Origin: Anaerolineales bacterium
Lineage (GTDB): Bacteria; Chloroflexota; Anaerolineae; Anaerolineales; Villigracilaceae
Reading direction: 5' to 3'
NCBI GenBank assembly: GCA_020634885.1
Contig: JACKAW010000002.1
Span: 1 to 64,000 of the forward strand
Length of the DNA stretch: 64,000 nt
Part shown: positions 17,147 through 25,787 of the stretch, one piece after another
Position numbering within the stretch: the stretch's first letter is position 1
Layout of the letters: each line of letters begins with the position of its first letter
Made by a program: the position numbers and the translations under genes
Notes under the pieces: model-generated
The model's database searches: none
What the model saw: the letters and a program-made list of their open reading frames with translations, nothing else
What the model was told of the DNA's origin: nothing

Positions 17147-19492
17147 TCAACCTCTCAATCTGAATGCCGCAATTGCGGCTTGTCCCAACGAGAGTCCACC
17201 ATCGTTCGTGGGAACCTCTCGGTGTATGTATACTTCAAAACCATCTTCTCTTAATAGTGACAATGTTCGCCGTAATAGTGTGAGATTCTGCCAAACCCCG
17301 CCAGAGAGAATCACCTTCCGCAACGAAGTTTCGCCATGAATTTTTTGAACCGTCTCACACACCGCTTCTGCCAAGCCATGATGAAACCGAGCGGATATTT
17401 TGGATGTGGAGACTCCCGCCATCACATCTTTGACCAACGCCTCAACAACGCTTCTGACTCGTACTTGCCCTGACTCAACACCAAAGGCATAGTGCCCCGC
17501 CTCAGCCGAATCTACCATCGCTTCAAATTCAATCGCCGCCTGCCCCTCATAGTTGACCTTTTGCCGTACACCCGCCAATGCCGAAACGGCATCGAACAAC
17601 CTACCCATGGATGAAGTCATCGGTGTGTTGATTTTCTTTTCGAGTTGCACGCGCAATACGACTTGGTCTTCGGCGCAAAATTCTTTGACCGATTCCAGCG
17701 CATCATCCCAATCCATGCCGAGGCTCCATAGCAAAGCCAATGCCGCGCGAGCCGGTTTCTTGATCGCCGCATCCCCGCCAGGCAACGGGAAATATTCCAA
17801 ATGCGCCGCGCGTTGATACGACTTGTAATCTGCCACCAAAAACTCGCCGCCCCAAATTGCGCCGTCATCGCCGTACCCCGTTCCATCGAAAGACACGCCG
17901 ATGACGGGCTCACTTAATCCATGTTCCGCCATACACGCCGCGACGTGCGCATAGTGATGCTGAATAGCGAAGGTTGGCAGGTTCTCACGCTCAGCGCGTT
18001 CCAATGCGTATCTCGTCGCCAGATAATTCGGGTGCATGTCATGAGCAATTGCCACAGGCTTCACGCGGAACAAACGCTCGAAATGCTCCACACCCTGCTC
18101 AAAAGATTTCAACGTCTCATAATTTTCCATATCCCCAATGTGATGACTGAGGAAGGCGTAATTTCTATTCGTGAGGCAAAAGGTATTTTTGAGTTCAGAA
18201 CCTGTTGCAAGGAGGGGTGGAACTTCAAATGGAAGTTTGACGGGGAAGGGGGAGTAGCCGCGGGAACGACGGATGGGGTAAGTAATTGGTAATTGGTGAT
18301 TGGTAATTGGTGATTGTTCGCTGAATACCCTCACTACCGAGTCATCACACCTCACATGAATATCCCTGTCGTGCATCAAAAACGCATCCGCAAGGTTGGC
18401 GAGACGTTCGCGTGCTTCGGCGTTGTCGGTGGCGATGGGTTCTTCGGAGAGGTTGCCGCTGGTCATTACAAGAGCGGAGATTGGAGAATGTTGATTAGAG
18501 AATAGTAAATAGTGAAGTGGCGTGTATGGCAGCATTACGCCGAGCCAGTCTTGTTTGGGGGAGACTTCTTCAACGATGGTGGATTCGGGTTTCTTCTTTA
18601 GCAAAACAATCGGGTGGGCGGGAGAGGTGAGTAGGGCTTTTTCTTCGTCGCTGACAAAGCAATGCTGTTCGATGGTTTCGAGGTCGGGCATCATCAACGC
18701 GAAGGGCTTATCCACGCGCAATTTGCGGGTGCGTAATTCTGTTACGGCGCTGGCATTGGTCGCATCACAAGCGAGGTGAAATCCACCCAGACCTTTGATG
18801 GCAACAATCTTTCCCTCTGCCAGCAATCTTTGTGTTTCAACAACAGCTTCATCATTCTGTATTCCACCCTCCGCCTTCTGCCTTCTACCTTCTGTATTTT
18901 GCCCTCCGACCTCTGCATTCTGCATTTCAAGCCACACCTTCGGTCCACACACCGCACACGCCACCGGCTGCGCATGGAATCTGCGATTCGTCGGGTCTTT
19001 GTATTCGCGTTCGCAATCGGGGCAAAGGGGAAATCCCGCCATGGTGGTGAATGGACGGTCGTAGGGAATGTCTTGGATGATGGTGAAGCGCGGTCCGCAG
19101 TTGGTGCAGTTGATGAAGGGGTAGCGATAGCGTCTGTCGGTGGGGTCGAAGAGTTCGCGCAGGCAGTCGTCGCAGATGGCGACATCGGGTGAGATGGGTT
19201 GGAACGCGCCGTCCACGCTTTCAGAGTGGATAATGTCAAATTGGGTGAACCCGTTACCGGGTCCGAATGAGGCGCTGAAGTCGTCAATGCGAGAGAGGGG
19301 CGGGGCGTCATCCCGTAATTTTTGCAGGAAGATGTCCAGTGTTTCTTGATCCCCATCTACTTCAATATGCACACCTGCGGATGTGTTTTTTACCCAGCCT
19401 TTGAGATTCAGACTCACGGCAAGGTTATACACAAAGGGTCGGAAGCCGACGCCTTGCACAATGCCTGTGATGTGAACCTTTGCGCCTTGCAT
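17147..19492 (-). CDS. hypF: Carbamoyltransferase HypF
   Basis: HypF uses carbamoyl phosphate and ATP to carbamoylate HypE. Domains in order: acylphosphatase (VQGVGFRPFVYNLA, about 13-26), two zinc-finger pairs (CDDC about 107-110, CTNC about 129-132, CPDC about 157-160, CAVC about 179-182), a YrdC-like domain (GLGGFHLACDA, SGNLSEEPIATD) and the Kae1-like carbamoyl domain (HHYAHVAACMAEH, GVSFDGTGYGDDG, LSGGVWQNLTLL). The 781-residue protein carries three low-complexity insertions (about residues 190-215, 324-338 and 393-406) that coincide exactly with 7-bp-period DNA repeats. The frame is intact, so it is probably functional. The start shares bases with the hypB stop (TAATG). Confidence 0.95.
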   Translation of the reverse strand: MQGAKVHITGIVQGVGFRPFVYNLAVSLNLKGWVKNTSAGVHIEVDGDQETLDIFLQKLRDDAPPLSRIDDFSASFGPGNGFTQFDIIHSESVDGAFQPISPDVAICDDCLRELFDPTDRRYRYPFINCTNCGPRFTIIQDIPYDRPFTTMAGFPLCPDCEREYKDPTNRRFHAQPVACAVCGPKVWLEMQNAEVGGQNTEGRRQKAEGGIQNDEAVVETQRLLAEGKIVAIKGLGGFHLACDATNASAVTELRTRKLRVDKPFALMMPDLETIEQHCFVSDEEKALLTSPAHPIVLLKKKPESTIVEEVSPKQDWLGVMLPYTPLHYLLFSNQHSPISALVMTSGNLSEEPIATDNAEARERLANLADAFLMHDRDIHVRCDDSVVRVFSEQSPITNHQLPITYPIRRSRGYSPFPVKLPFEVPPLLATGSELKNTFCLTNRNYAFLSHHIGDMENYETLKSFEQGVEHFERLFRVKPVAIAHDMHPNYLATRYALERAERENLPTFAIQHHYAHVAACMAEHGLSEPVIGVSFDGTGYGDDGAIWGGEFLVADYKSYQRAAHLEYFPLPGGDAAIKKPARAALALLWSLGMDWDDALESVKEFCAEDQVVLRVQLEKKINTPMTSSMGRLFDAVSALAGVRQKVNYEGQAAIEFEAMVDSAEAGHYAFGVESGQVRVRSVVEALVKDVMAGVSTSKISARFHHGLAEAVCETVQKIHGETSLRKVILSGGVWQNLTLLRRTLSLLREDGFEVYIHREVPTNDGGLSLGQAAIAAFRLRG
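18281..18316. repeat. Heptad repeat inside hypF (TAATTGG type)
   Basis: Successive 7-base units TAATTGG and TGATTGG alternate here. They encode the SPITNHQLPIT stretch of HypF on the minus strand, which is not part of the family's conserved core. A related unit array at 18478-18522 encodes the FSNQHSPIS insert. Confidence 0.65.
18852..18935. repeat. Heptad repeat inside hypF (CCTTCTG type)
   Basis: About ten degenerate units of seven bases (CCTTCTG, CCTTCTA, TATTTTG, CATTCTG and similar). On the coding strand they give the Gln/Glu/Gly/Arg-rich insert beginning MQNAEVGGQNTEG between the zinc-finger and YrdC regions of HypF. Confidence 0.7.
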
Positions 19493-20148
19493 TATTTTTT
19501 TGCGTTTTCAACGAGCCAATCTGCCCAGGCTTGTAGACCTTCTCCGGTGCGGCAGGAGGTGTGGAAGGTGGTCACGTTGGGGTTGAGCACTTGCACACCC
19601 TGTTGGAAGTAGTCCATGCGGAAGTCAACGTAGGGCAGCAGGTCAATTTTGTTGACGACGAGTACATCCACGCCGCGATAGGTGCCGGGATATTTGTAGG
19701 GTTTGTCGTCGCCCTCGGGGATGGATGCAACCAGCACGGTTTTGTGTGTGCCGAGTTTGAAGTTGGCAGGGCAGACCAGATTGCCGACATTTTCAACGAT
19801 GAGCAGGTCGAACTGCGTGAGGTCAAGTTGGTCGAGCGCGCCATGCAGCATGACCGCGTCGAGATGACAATCGCCGCCGGTGTTGATCTGCACCGCCGCG
19901 CCCGCGCCTGCCGCGGCGGCTCGGTCTGAGTCGATGGAGGTAGCGATGTCGCCATCAATGGCGGCGACGCGCAGCCTGCCTTTGAGAAGGGGCAGGGTTT
20001 TTTCGATGAGCGAGGTCTTGCCTGCGCCGGGCGAAGCGAGGATGTTGATGGAGAACACGCCCGCCGCGTCTATTTTTGCGCGGTTGGTCTGCGCAAGGCG
20101 GTCATTGGCGTTGAGGATATTTTCTACAATGGGGATGTTTTGAGTCAT
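19492..20148 (-). CDS. hypB: Hydrogenase nickel incorporation GTPase HypB
   Basis: A SIMIBI-class GTPase that delivers nickel to the large subunit together with HypA. The ATG at 20148 (MTQNIPIVENILNANDRLA) is chosen over 20181 because AGGAAATCCC precedes it. Motifs: P-loop SPGAGKTSLIEKT (about 38-50), INTGGDCHLDAVMLHGAL containing the Cys-His metal site, ENVGNLVCPANF, and VNKIDLLPYVDF for guanine recognition. The N-terminus lacks the His-rich nickel-storage stretch and the CxxCGC motif found in some HypB proteins; a His-rich NifX-like protein encoded nearby might substitute (inference). Confidence 0.95.
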   Translation of the reverse strand: MTQNIPIVENILNANDRLAQTNRAKIDAAGVFSINILASPGAGKTSLIEKTLPLLKGRLRVAAIDGDIATSIDSDRAAAAGAGAAVQINTGGDCHLDAVMLHGALDQLDLTQFDLLIVENVGNLVCPANFKLGTHKTVLVASIPEGDDKPYKYPGTYRGVDVLVVNKIDLLPYVDFRMDYFQQGVQVLNPNVTTFHTSCRTGEGLQAWADWLVENAKK

Positions 20149-20162
20149 GGGATTTCCTTGTA

Positions 20163-20225
20163 GCAGCTGATAACTGTCCACTGATAACTGGTTACTGATT
20201 ACTGGTAATTGGAGATTGGAGATTT
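20163..20225. repeat. Heptad repeat between hypB and hypA
   Basis: Units of seven bases (TAACTGT, TAACTGG, TTACTGA, TTACTGG, TAATTGG, AGATTGG) fill the whole hypA-hypB gap up to the hypA stop. Same family as the arrays in hypF and at 52079, 56694, 58451 and 59694. Confidence 0.65.
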
Positions 20226-20565
20226 ATTCCACATCAATGGATTCGAGCGCAAACTCTTCGCCGGCGATGATCTTCGCGCCGACGCCTTTGCACTGCGGGC
20301 AGATGAGTTCTTTGTCGGTGGGGTGATATTTGTGGAAGCAGGTCATGCACTGCAATTCAGCAGGCACGCGCCGAAAGTTGAGCGTGGCTTTCTCGGCGAT
20401 GGTGTCTTTGGCGATGACTTCCCAGTAGAACTGGATCGAGTCATCCACCATGCTGGCGAGTTCGCCTATCACGATATTCAACGCGGTGATCTGTTTGGCG
20501 TCCGCTTTTTCGGCGTGGTCGAGGGCTATTTTTAAGAGGGATTGGGTTACCGGTAATTCATGCAT
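20224..20565 (-). CDS. hypA: Hydrogenase nickel metallochaperone HypA
   Basis: A 113-residue nickel and zinc protein. The start at 20565 gives the required MHELPVTQSLL, in which Met1, His2 and Glu3 form the nickel site; an upstream extension to 20610 would bury it and is rejected. The zinc site is visible as CMTC and CPQC (about residues 74-77 and 89-92). It works with HypB, whose gene follows after a heptad-repeat spacer. Confidence 0.95.
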   Translation of the reverse strand: MHELPVTQSLLKIALDHAEKADAKQITALNIVIGELASMVDDSIQFYWEVIAKDTIAEKATLNFRRVPAELQCMTCFHKYHPTDKELICPQCKGVGAKIIAGEEFALESIDVE

Positions 20566-20620
20566 AGAAATTGATACACAGGGGTTGTCGGGTGATGTTC
20601 TGCCCGACAACCCCCATAAA

Positions 20621-20773
20621 CTACTTGTTTTCCTTTTCTCCGCTTACCCCTTCGCGGAAGGTTCGTACGCTGGAGCCGAGTTCTTTTGCGAGCTTGCTGA
20701 TCCGTCCCACACCGAAGAGCAGGATGACGATAACCAGTAAGATGACGAGTTCTGTTGTGCCAAAGTGAATCAT
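20621..20773 (-). CDS. tatA: Twin-arginine translocation protein TatA
   Basis: A 50-residue protein: MIHFGTTELVILLVIVILLF membrane helix, then FGVGRISKLAKELGSSVRTF amphipathic helix and a charged tail, the standard TatA layout. An AGGAG ribosome site precedes the ATG at 20773. TatA forms the pore that exports folded proteins with twin-arginine signals. Its placement in the hydrogenase maturation operon fits the Tat signal on the hydrogenase small subunit encoded at 27737-28846. No tatC is present in the window. Confidence 0.92.
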   Translation of the reverse strand: MIHFGTTELVILLVIVILLFGVGRISKLAKELGSSVRTFREGVSGEKENK

Positions 20774-20783
20774 GGGTACTCCT

Positions 20784-21842
20784 TTATGCCGCGACAGGGA
20801 ACATTGCGCGGGCAATGTCTGCGGGTTGTACGCCGGGTGTTTCGATCTGGCGGGTCGCATAGAATTTTTCCACGGCGGCTTGCACGCTTTCTGAGTCGGC
20901 GGGAATGCCGTTGAGGGCGTTTTCCAATTCAGGCAGGAGGTTGGCGGGATAGAAGAAGAAATCGCCAGAGATGTGAACATCCTGCAAGACTTCATTTTCC
21001 TTGACAGCGGTCACGCGCAGTAAGCCGCCGGGGGTCTTGAGCATATTCTGGATAACGTACACGCCTTCGCGGATCTTAACCTGCTCGGCGCGCGGGCGGC
21101 GCGAGTCGTTGGCGTGCAACCATTCGGGAGTATACATCAGCGCCAGCATTTCATCGGCTTTCTTGAGCAGTTCCTCGTCCACTTCACGGACGATCTCCAT
21201 TTTACCGAGTAATGGTTCGTAGCGTTGAACAAGGTCGAGCATCAGGGCTTCGGTGGAAGGGACACTGCCTGTCTCGCGTTTCATGGTGCTCAGGTTTTCC
21301 TGCAAGGTCTTGTAAACTTTGTCGCGGAATTTTTCATCGGGCACGCGCAGACTCTTGGACATCATTTCATAGTTGAAATCCATGATGAAATTGCCGACGA
21401 GGATGAGCATCCCTTCGATCTCTGCCGCGCCGTTGCCTGAAACTTTACGTCCGTTGGCGATGATGTCGTTGACGGGTTTGAACTCAGCATTCACGCCAAA
21501 GGCACGGTAGGTATCGATCACAGGTTGAAGGTACTGACGATAGAACTCGCCTTTATCCATCACCAGACCGGGGCGGTCGGCTTTGAGGATTAGTTGATAG
21601 AACAACTGCTCGCCGTCAAGGTAGACCGCTCCGCCACCGACTTCGCGGCGAATGACCGGAATATTGTTGGCTGCGGCAAACGCCAGGTCGATCTCCTGAT
21701 CGGCGTCCTGATGGTTTCCAATACATACATACGGTGTGGATGGGCGCAGGATGAAGAGCGCTTCGCGTCCGAGATAGGCGGCGGCGTGATACAACGCCTG
21801 ACTGTGCTGCCAACTGACTTTATCGAGGAAATAGCATTTCAT
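20784..21842 (-). CDS. lplA: Lipoate-protein ligase A family protein
   Basis: A 352-residue ligase. Catalytic landmarks: IRREVGGGAVYLDGEQLFYQ (the RRxxGGGxVYxD motif, about 64-83) and VNDIIANGRKVSGNGAAEI with the active-site Lys. A C-terminal accessory domain follows. It attaches lipoate (or lipoyl-AMP) to a Lys of carrier proteins. The start at 21842 (MKCYFLDKV) has a GGAG site. It sits in the hydrogenase maturation operon, and a GcvH-like lipoyl carrier lies upstream of the hydrogenase genes at 28889-29335; that carrier is its likely target (inference). No pyruvate dehydrogenase or glycine cleavage genes are nearby. Confidence 0.9.
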   Translation of the reverse strand: MKCYFLDKVSWQHSQALYHAAAYLGREALFILRPSTPYVCIGNHQDADQEIDLAFAAANNIPVIRREVGGGAVYLDGEQLFYQLILKADRPGLVMDKGEFYRQYLQPVIDTYRAFGVNAEFKPVNDIIANGRKVSGNGAAEIEGMLILVGNFIMDFNYEMMSKSLRVPDEKFRDKVYKTLQENLSTMKRETGSVPSTEALMLDLVQRYEPLLGKMEIVREVDEELLKKADEMLALMYTPEWLHANDSRRPRAEQVKIREGVYVIQNMLKTPGGLLRVTAVKENEVLQDVHISGDFFFYPANLLPELENALNGIPADSESVQAAVEKFYATRQIETPGVQPADIARAMFPVAA

Positions 21843-21852
21843 GAGGAAACTC

Positions 21853-22257
21853 CTATGCAAGATGAATGTTGCCCTGCCCGTGATTGTGAATCCGGCGAGG
21901 GTCTGATTTCAACTCGCCACGTTGGAACATGGCAAGCGCGGTTTCAATGTTTTTTTCTGCGGGCAAAATTACCTGCAAGCCCATGGAAAGGGCGTGGTCA
22001 TGAGCGGGGGAGCCCATGCCGCCAGCAATGAGAACCTGACAATCTGATAACGGCGCGAACATATCGGAATGGTCTCTGTGATGATTGTGCTCATGCTCGT
22101 CGTGATGACCATGTTCTTCAGAACCATGATACGACTTTTCCCTCTGCTCGAAGCGCGGCTCAGAGCCTTCTTCCAATATGGCGATCAGATAATAGGGCGC
22201 CCGCCCAAAATGCGGGCTGATGGTTTTGCCATCATCGGTTGGAAATGCGATTTTCAT
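21853..22257 (-). CDS. NifX/NifB-C-like metal cofactor-binding protein with His-rich loop
   Basis: A 134-residue protein of the dinitrogenase iron-molybdenum cofactor (NifX/NifY/NafY-like) family: MKIAFPTDDGKTISPHFGRAPYY opening, VLIAGGMGSPAHDHALSMGLQVI core. Between them lies an unusual loop of about 20 residues very rich in His, Glu and Asp (HGHHDEHEHNHHRDH, about 48-63). No nitrogenase genes are visible. Inside a hydrogenase maturation operon, a nickel or iron buffering role is plausible, especially as HypB here lacks its own His stretch; this is inference. Confidence 0.85.
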   Translation of the reverse strand: MKIAFPTDDGKTISPHFGRAPYYLIAILEEGSEPRFEQREKSYHGSEEHGHHDEHEHNHHRDHSDMFAPLSDCQVLIAGGMGSPAHDHALSMGLQVILPAEKNIETALAMFQRGELKSDPRRIHNHGQGNIHLA

Positions 22258-22270
22258 TTTGTCTCTTTTC

Positions 22271-22771
22271 TTAAACGATCAACTTCCATTCACGCAAGAC
22301 CCGTTCAGCGCGTTGAACGATCTCCGGCATGACCGCTTCGATCTCCGGGCTGATCCCGTAGCCAATGGACATATCCACAGGCTGCGCGCCGACTAAATGC
22401 AGGTGTTCGGGGAATTTATCGCGGAACTTTGCCAGCCCAAGCACTTCTTGAAAGGTGATCTGGTGATCAGACATTTTGATATTGCGGTAGAGCGGAATTT
22501 CATCCTTCGCCAGTTCCATCACCTGACCCGGAACGGAGAAACGCGAGATCATCGAATCCAAAACAAGCAGGTGGGAACATTCCTCCACCCAAGGCAGAAG
22601 GTTTAGTCCCAGTGCGCCGCCATCGAGAAATTCGATCTCGGTGTCGCTTCCCAGTGTTTCTTTCAGATGAGATTCGAGGGCGCTGACTGCGAAGACCCCC
22701 AAGCCTTCATCTTTATTCAATGTGTTACCAAGTCCGAGCACGATCTTGCGACCAGTATCTTTTGTGTCCAT
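22271..22771 (-). CDS. Hydrogenase maturation protease
   Basis: A 166-residue M52-type endopeptidase of the HyaD/HybD/HycI group, which trims the C-terminal tail of the large subunit after nickel is inserted. The opening VLGLGNTLNKDEGLGVFAV holds the GxGNxxxxDEGxG motif with its metal-binding acidic residue; the second acidic residue is in LLVLDSM and the His in KMSDHQITFQEVL. Its substrate is presumably the large subunit encoded at 24037-25776, which has a typical cleavable tail after DPCMACAIH. First gene of the maturation operon. Confidence 0.93.
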   Translation of the reverse strand: MDTKDTGRKIVLGLGNTLNKDEGLGVFAVSALESHLKETLGSDTEIEFLDGGALGLNLLPWVEECSHLLVLDSMISRFSVPGQVMELAKDEIPLYRNIKMSDHQITFQEVLGLAKFRDKFPEHLHLVGAQPVDMSIGYGISPEIEAVMPEIVQRAERVLREWKLIV

Positions 22772-22825
22772 GTAAATCTCCGCTTTACGGTAGGTGGATT
22801 TTGGGTTGAAGTGCTAAAAATTAAA

Positions 22826-23938
22826 TCAGCGTTTTGCCGGGGTATGGGGCTTAAATATACTACCGCGCCAAACACCGATGATTGTGTTGACTGCAACAAC
22901 CGCCCAAAGGATCAATAGAAGCGCCAGCACAGTTATCCCGATCCACTGGAAAAAAGCCAGCGGAATTGCCTGATAAAGCACACCCGTTGCAACCACAAAA
23001 GCGCCAACTGGGAATACGAATGCCCACCAACTGAGCGCAAAGGGAAGGGGTGATTTTTGGTGAACGCCCAACGTGACTACCAGCGCCAGCAGGAACCAAA
23101 ACAAAGCAAACCCCCAAAGCATAACGCCAATTGGTTTTGAAAGAAATGTTAATATTTGTTCAACCTCGGCAGGCGCTTGAAAGAACAAGACCAAAGGTTT
23201 GGACATTCTTAATGCCAGGATCGTCAAGATCGAAGTTGGAGCAATGCCCACCCATAAGGTTGGCGCAAGATGGGATGGCGGTATGGGATGAAAAATGTAG
23301 CGGATAAAGACCAACGCCATGACTAGAATGAAGAGCAGGCTGCCAAAGCCGGTGAAGATCAGGCTGGTCATGAGGTTTATTGCCCCCAGGGTCGTTCCAT
23401 TAAAATGCACCGCTAAACTAGCCCCAAGGACAGGGACCAGCAGCGTCGAAACGGGCGGAATCAGCCAGCCAAGCGTTGAAGTCTCCCACTGCACTTCTGA
23501 TTTATGAAAGAAGGTGTTGAGAATGCTCAAGGCAAAGATCAATATTCCGCTTGTGCCGATTATCCACAAAACTTGCAAAATACCCCAAAGTATATTCTCT
23601 TCAATAAAAGAGGTACCAACCTTTTCGAGCGCAATTGCAATGACAAGCAGCGAAATAGGCATGGTGGGGAAAAATGCCGCTGATACAGGATGGTTTAAGT
23701 CGTGACGTACATCGGCTGGATGCAGGAACCAGCGCAGCGTCCATGGGACAATGAGGACTAGAAACAGAACAATGGCAGTGAATAGAAAGAAGGATTGCAG
23801 GGCTTTTGCGAATGGAAAAATGCTTTGAAATACGAAGAGCGCGACGACAATAACCGCCGTTCCCATAACCGAGGCGAACCAACCGGGTGCGAAATTTTTT
23901 ATGATGGAAGTTTTTTCGGGGGTGGATGTTGGATTCAT
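22826..23938 (-). CDS. TDT-family (SLAC1/TehA/Ssu1-like) membrane transporter
   Basis: A 370-residue integral membrane protein with about ten helices. NFAPGWFASVMGTAVI near residue 15 is the hallmark first helix of the tellurite-resistance/dicarboxylate transporter family, which includes anion channels and sulfite exporters. Given its place between the sulfur-carrier/hydrogenase operon and the maturation operon, export of sulfite or another anion is one possibility, but substrate cannot be read. A terminator at 23989-24022 separates it from hynL. Confidence 0.85.
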   Translation of the reverse strand: MNPTSTPEKTSIIKNFAPGWFASVMGTAVIVVALFVFQSIFPFAKALQSFFLFTAIVLFLVLIVPWTLRWFLHPADVRHDLNHPVSAAFFPTMPISLLVIAIALEKVGTSFIEENILWGILQVLWIIGTSGILIFALSILNTFFHKSEVQWETSTLGWLIPPVSTLLVPVLGASLAVHFNGTTLGAINLMTSLIFTGFGSLLFILVMALVFIRYIFHPIPPSHLAPTLWVGIAPTSILTILALRMSKPLVLFFQAPAEVEQILTFLSKPIGVMLWGFALFWFLLALVVTLGVHQKSPLPFALSWWAFVFPVGAFVVATGVLYQAIPLAFFQWIGITVLALLLILWAVVAVNTIIGVWRGSIFKPHTPAKR

Positions 23939-23988
23939 AATTAGCTACCAATAGAGTGTAGATGACGAATTGAATTTGTAAAATTGGG

Positions 23989-24022
23989 TCGTGACCTCCA
24001 GCTCAAAAGTTGGAGGTCACGA
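23989..24022 (-). terminator. Terminator of the hydrogenase structural operon
   Basis: Arms 23989-24000 and 24011-24022 pair over 12 bases with a 10-base loop, 15 bases after the large-subunit stop; CCCAATTTT follows on the minus strand. Confidence 0.8.
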
Positions 24023-24036
24023 TTTGTAATATATAA

Positions 24037-25776
24037 CTAGCTAATACAGACGTTCATGCCTGTGGCAACTTCGGCGACATCGTTGCCGTCCGCGTCGACC
24101 ATGTGGATGGCGCACGCCATGCAGGGATCGAACGAGTGGATGGTGCGCAGGATCTCCAGCGGTTCATTCGGCTTGGCAAGCGGAGTGCCGACCAACGACA
24201 TTTCGTACGCGCCAGCCTGACCCTTGTGGTCGCGGGGCGAGCCGTTCCAGGTGGTGGGAACAACCATCTGGTAGTTGGAGAGTTTGCCGTTGTCGATCAC
24301 ACACCAGTGACCAAGAGCGCCGCGCGGCGCTTCCATGTAGCCAAAACCTTCTGCATGAGAGGGCCAGGTCATCGGGTCCCACTTGTCACCGTTGAAGGTG
24401 TCAGTGTCGCCAGCTTTGATGGCATCGATCAAGCCATTGTAGGTGTCGAGCATGTAATCGGCGAAGACCTTGGTTTCGATGCCGCGAGCGGCGGTGCGTC
24501 CGAGCGTCGAGAAAACGGCTTCGAGGGGGGCGCCGAGAGTCTTGAGAACGAAGTTGGTGAGGTCTTGCGTCTGCTTGTGACCACCGGCGTACATGGCGAG
24601 CACACGCGCAAGCGGACCGACTTCCATCGGAGTCTCTGCCCAACGCGGCGACTTGAGCCAGGAGTATTTCTGTTCCACTTCGAGTTGATCGTACGGCGGC
24701 TTTGGACCGGTGAAGTTGAACTTGGTCTCGCCTTCAAATGGATGTAAACCCGCTTCATCACCCTTCGACTGCTCATACCACGAGTGAGCCACGAATTCCT
24801 TCATCAGTTCGAAGTCTTTCGGGTTCGGTTCTTCGATGTGGGAAAGGTCGCGGTTCATGATGACAGCGCGCGGCACGAGGAAACCAGCGGTGTCGCGGTT
24901 GTCGGTGCCGGGGAACTCGCCCCAGGTGAGGAAGTTTCCGAGACCTTCGCCCAAACCAGCATATTCCAGATAGTAAGGGGCAATCGCGAGCAGATCTGGG
25001 ATGTAAACCTGGTCTACAAATTGGATCATGCGGTCGATGCTGTCTTTGATGATGGACAGGCGTTCGGCGTTGAGAGCCGTGTCGCTGTTCGGGTCAATGG
25101 GCATGGGAACGCCGCCAACGACGAAGTTCGGGTGCGGGTTCTTGCCGCCGAAGATGGTGTGAATTTTGGTGAAGGTCTTCTGGGCGTCGAGCGCTTCGAG
25201 ATAATGCGCTACAGCCAGCAGGTTCACTTCAGCAGGCAGTTTGTAGGCGGGGTGTCCCCAATAGGCGTTGGCAAAGATGGAGAGTTGTCCGCTATCGACG
25301 ATGCCCTTAACTTTATTTTGCACATCCTTGAAGTAAGCAGGTGAAGCATTGGGCCACGGGGAGATGGATTTCTGGATGTCGGCAGTCGCTGTCGGGTCGG
25401 CTTGAAGCGCGTTCACTACATCCACCCAATCCAGCGCGTGCAGGTGATAGAAGTGCATCACATGATCGTGGACATATTGCTGGGCGATCATCAAGTTGCG
25501 GATGAGGTTCGCCGCGTTGGGGATCTGGATGTTGAGCGCATCTTCGACGGAGCGGATGGATGCGAAAGAATGGACGGTGGTGCAGACGCCGCAAGTGCGC
25601 TGAGCAAATGCCCACGCTTCACGCGGGTCGCGTCCTTTGAGGATCTGCTCGATGCCGCGCACCATGGTGCCGGATGAGTATGCCTGCTTGATCGTGCCGT
25701 TGGTATCCAACTCGGCTTCGATGCGCAGATGTCCTTCAATACGGGTAATAGGGTCAACAACGATTCGTTGCGCCAT
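24037..25776 (-). CDS. hynL: [NiFe] hydrogenase large subunit, Isp-linked type
   Basis: Carries the NiFe active site. In this 579-residue protein the four nickel-ligating Cys are in RTCGVC (about 60-65) and DPCMACAIH near the C-terminus; all are Cys, so it is not a selenium hydrogenase. About 21 residues follow the final His, the tail removed by the maturation protease. Opening VDPITRIEGHLRIEAELD is typical of group 1 uptake enzymes. It is last in the order small subunit, isp1, isp2, large subunit, which is the arrangement known for Isp-type hydrogenases (group 1e, for example Thiocapsa HynSL). Likely oxidises or evolves H2 at the outer face of the membrane. Confidence 0.95.
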   Translation of the reverse strand: MAQRIVVDPITRIEGHLRIEAELDTNGTIKQAYSSGTMVRGIEQILKGRDPREAWAFAQRTCGVCTTVHSFASIRSVEDALNIQIPNAANLIRNLMIAQQYVHDHVMHFYHLHALDWVDVVNALQADPTATADIQKSISPWPNASPAYFKDVQNKVKGIVDSGQLSIFANAYWGHPAYKLPAEVNLLAVAHYLEALDAQKTFTKIHTIFGGKNPHPNFVVGGVPMPIDPNSDTALNAERLSIIKDSIDRMIQFVDQVYIPDLLAIAPYYLEYAGLGEGLGNFLTWGEFPGTDNRDTAGFLVPRAVIMNRDLSHIEEPNPKDFELMKEFVAHSWYEQSKGDEAGLHPFEGETKFNFTGPKPPYDQLEVEQKYSWLKSPRWAETPMEVGPLARVLAMYAGGHKQTQDLTNFVLKTLGAPLEAVFSTLGRTAARGIETKVFADYMLDTYNGLIDAIKAGDTDTFNGDKWDPMTWPSHAEGFGYMEAPRGALGHWCVIDNGKLSNYQMVVPTTWNGSPRDHKGQAGAYEMSLVGTPLAKPNEPLEILRTIHSFDPCMACAIHMVDADGNDVAEVATGMNVCIS

Positions 25777-25787
25777 GTGAAGCCTCC

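Noticed and set aside
21853..22257. Nitrogen fixation locus suggested by a NifX-like gene
   Set aside because: No nifHDK, nifB or nifEN in the window; the gene is embedded in hydrogenase maturation.
24037..25776. Possibility that the hydrogenase is a [NiFeSe] enzyme, given the selenoprotein elsewhere
   Set aside because: The C-terminal motif is DPCMACAIH with ordinary Cys codons and no in-frame TGA.
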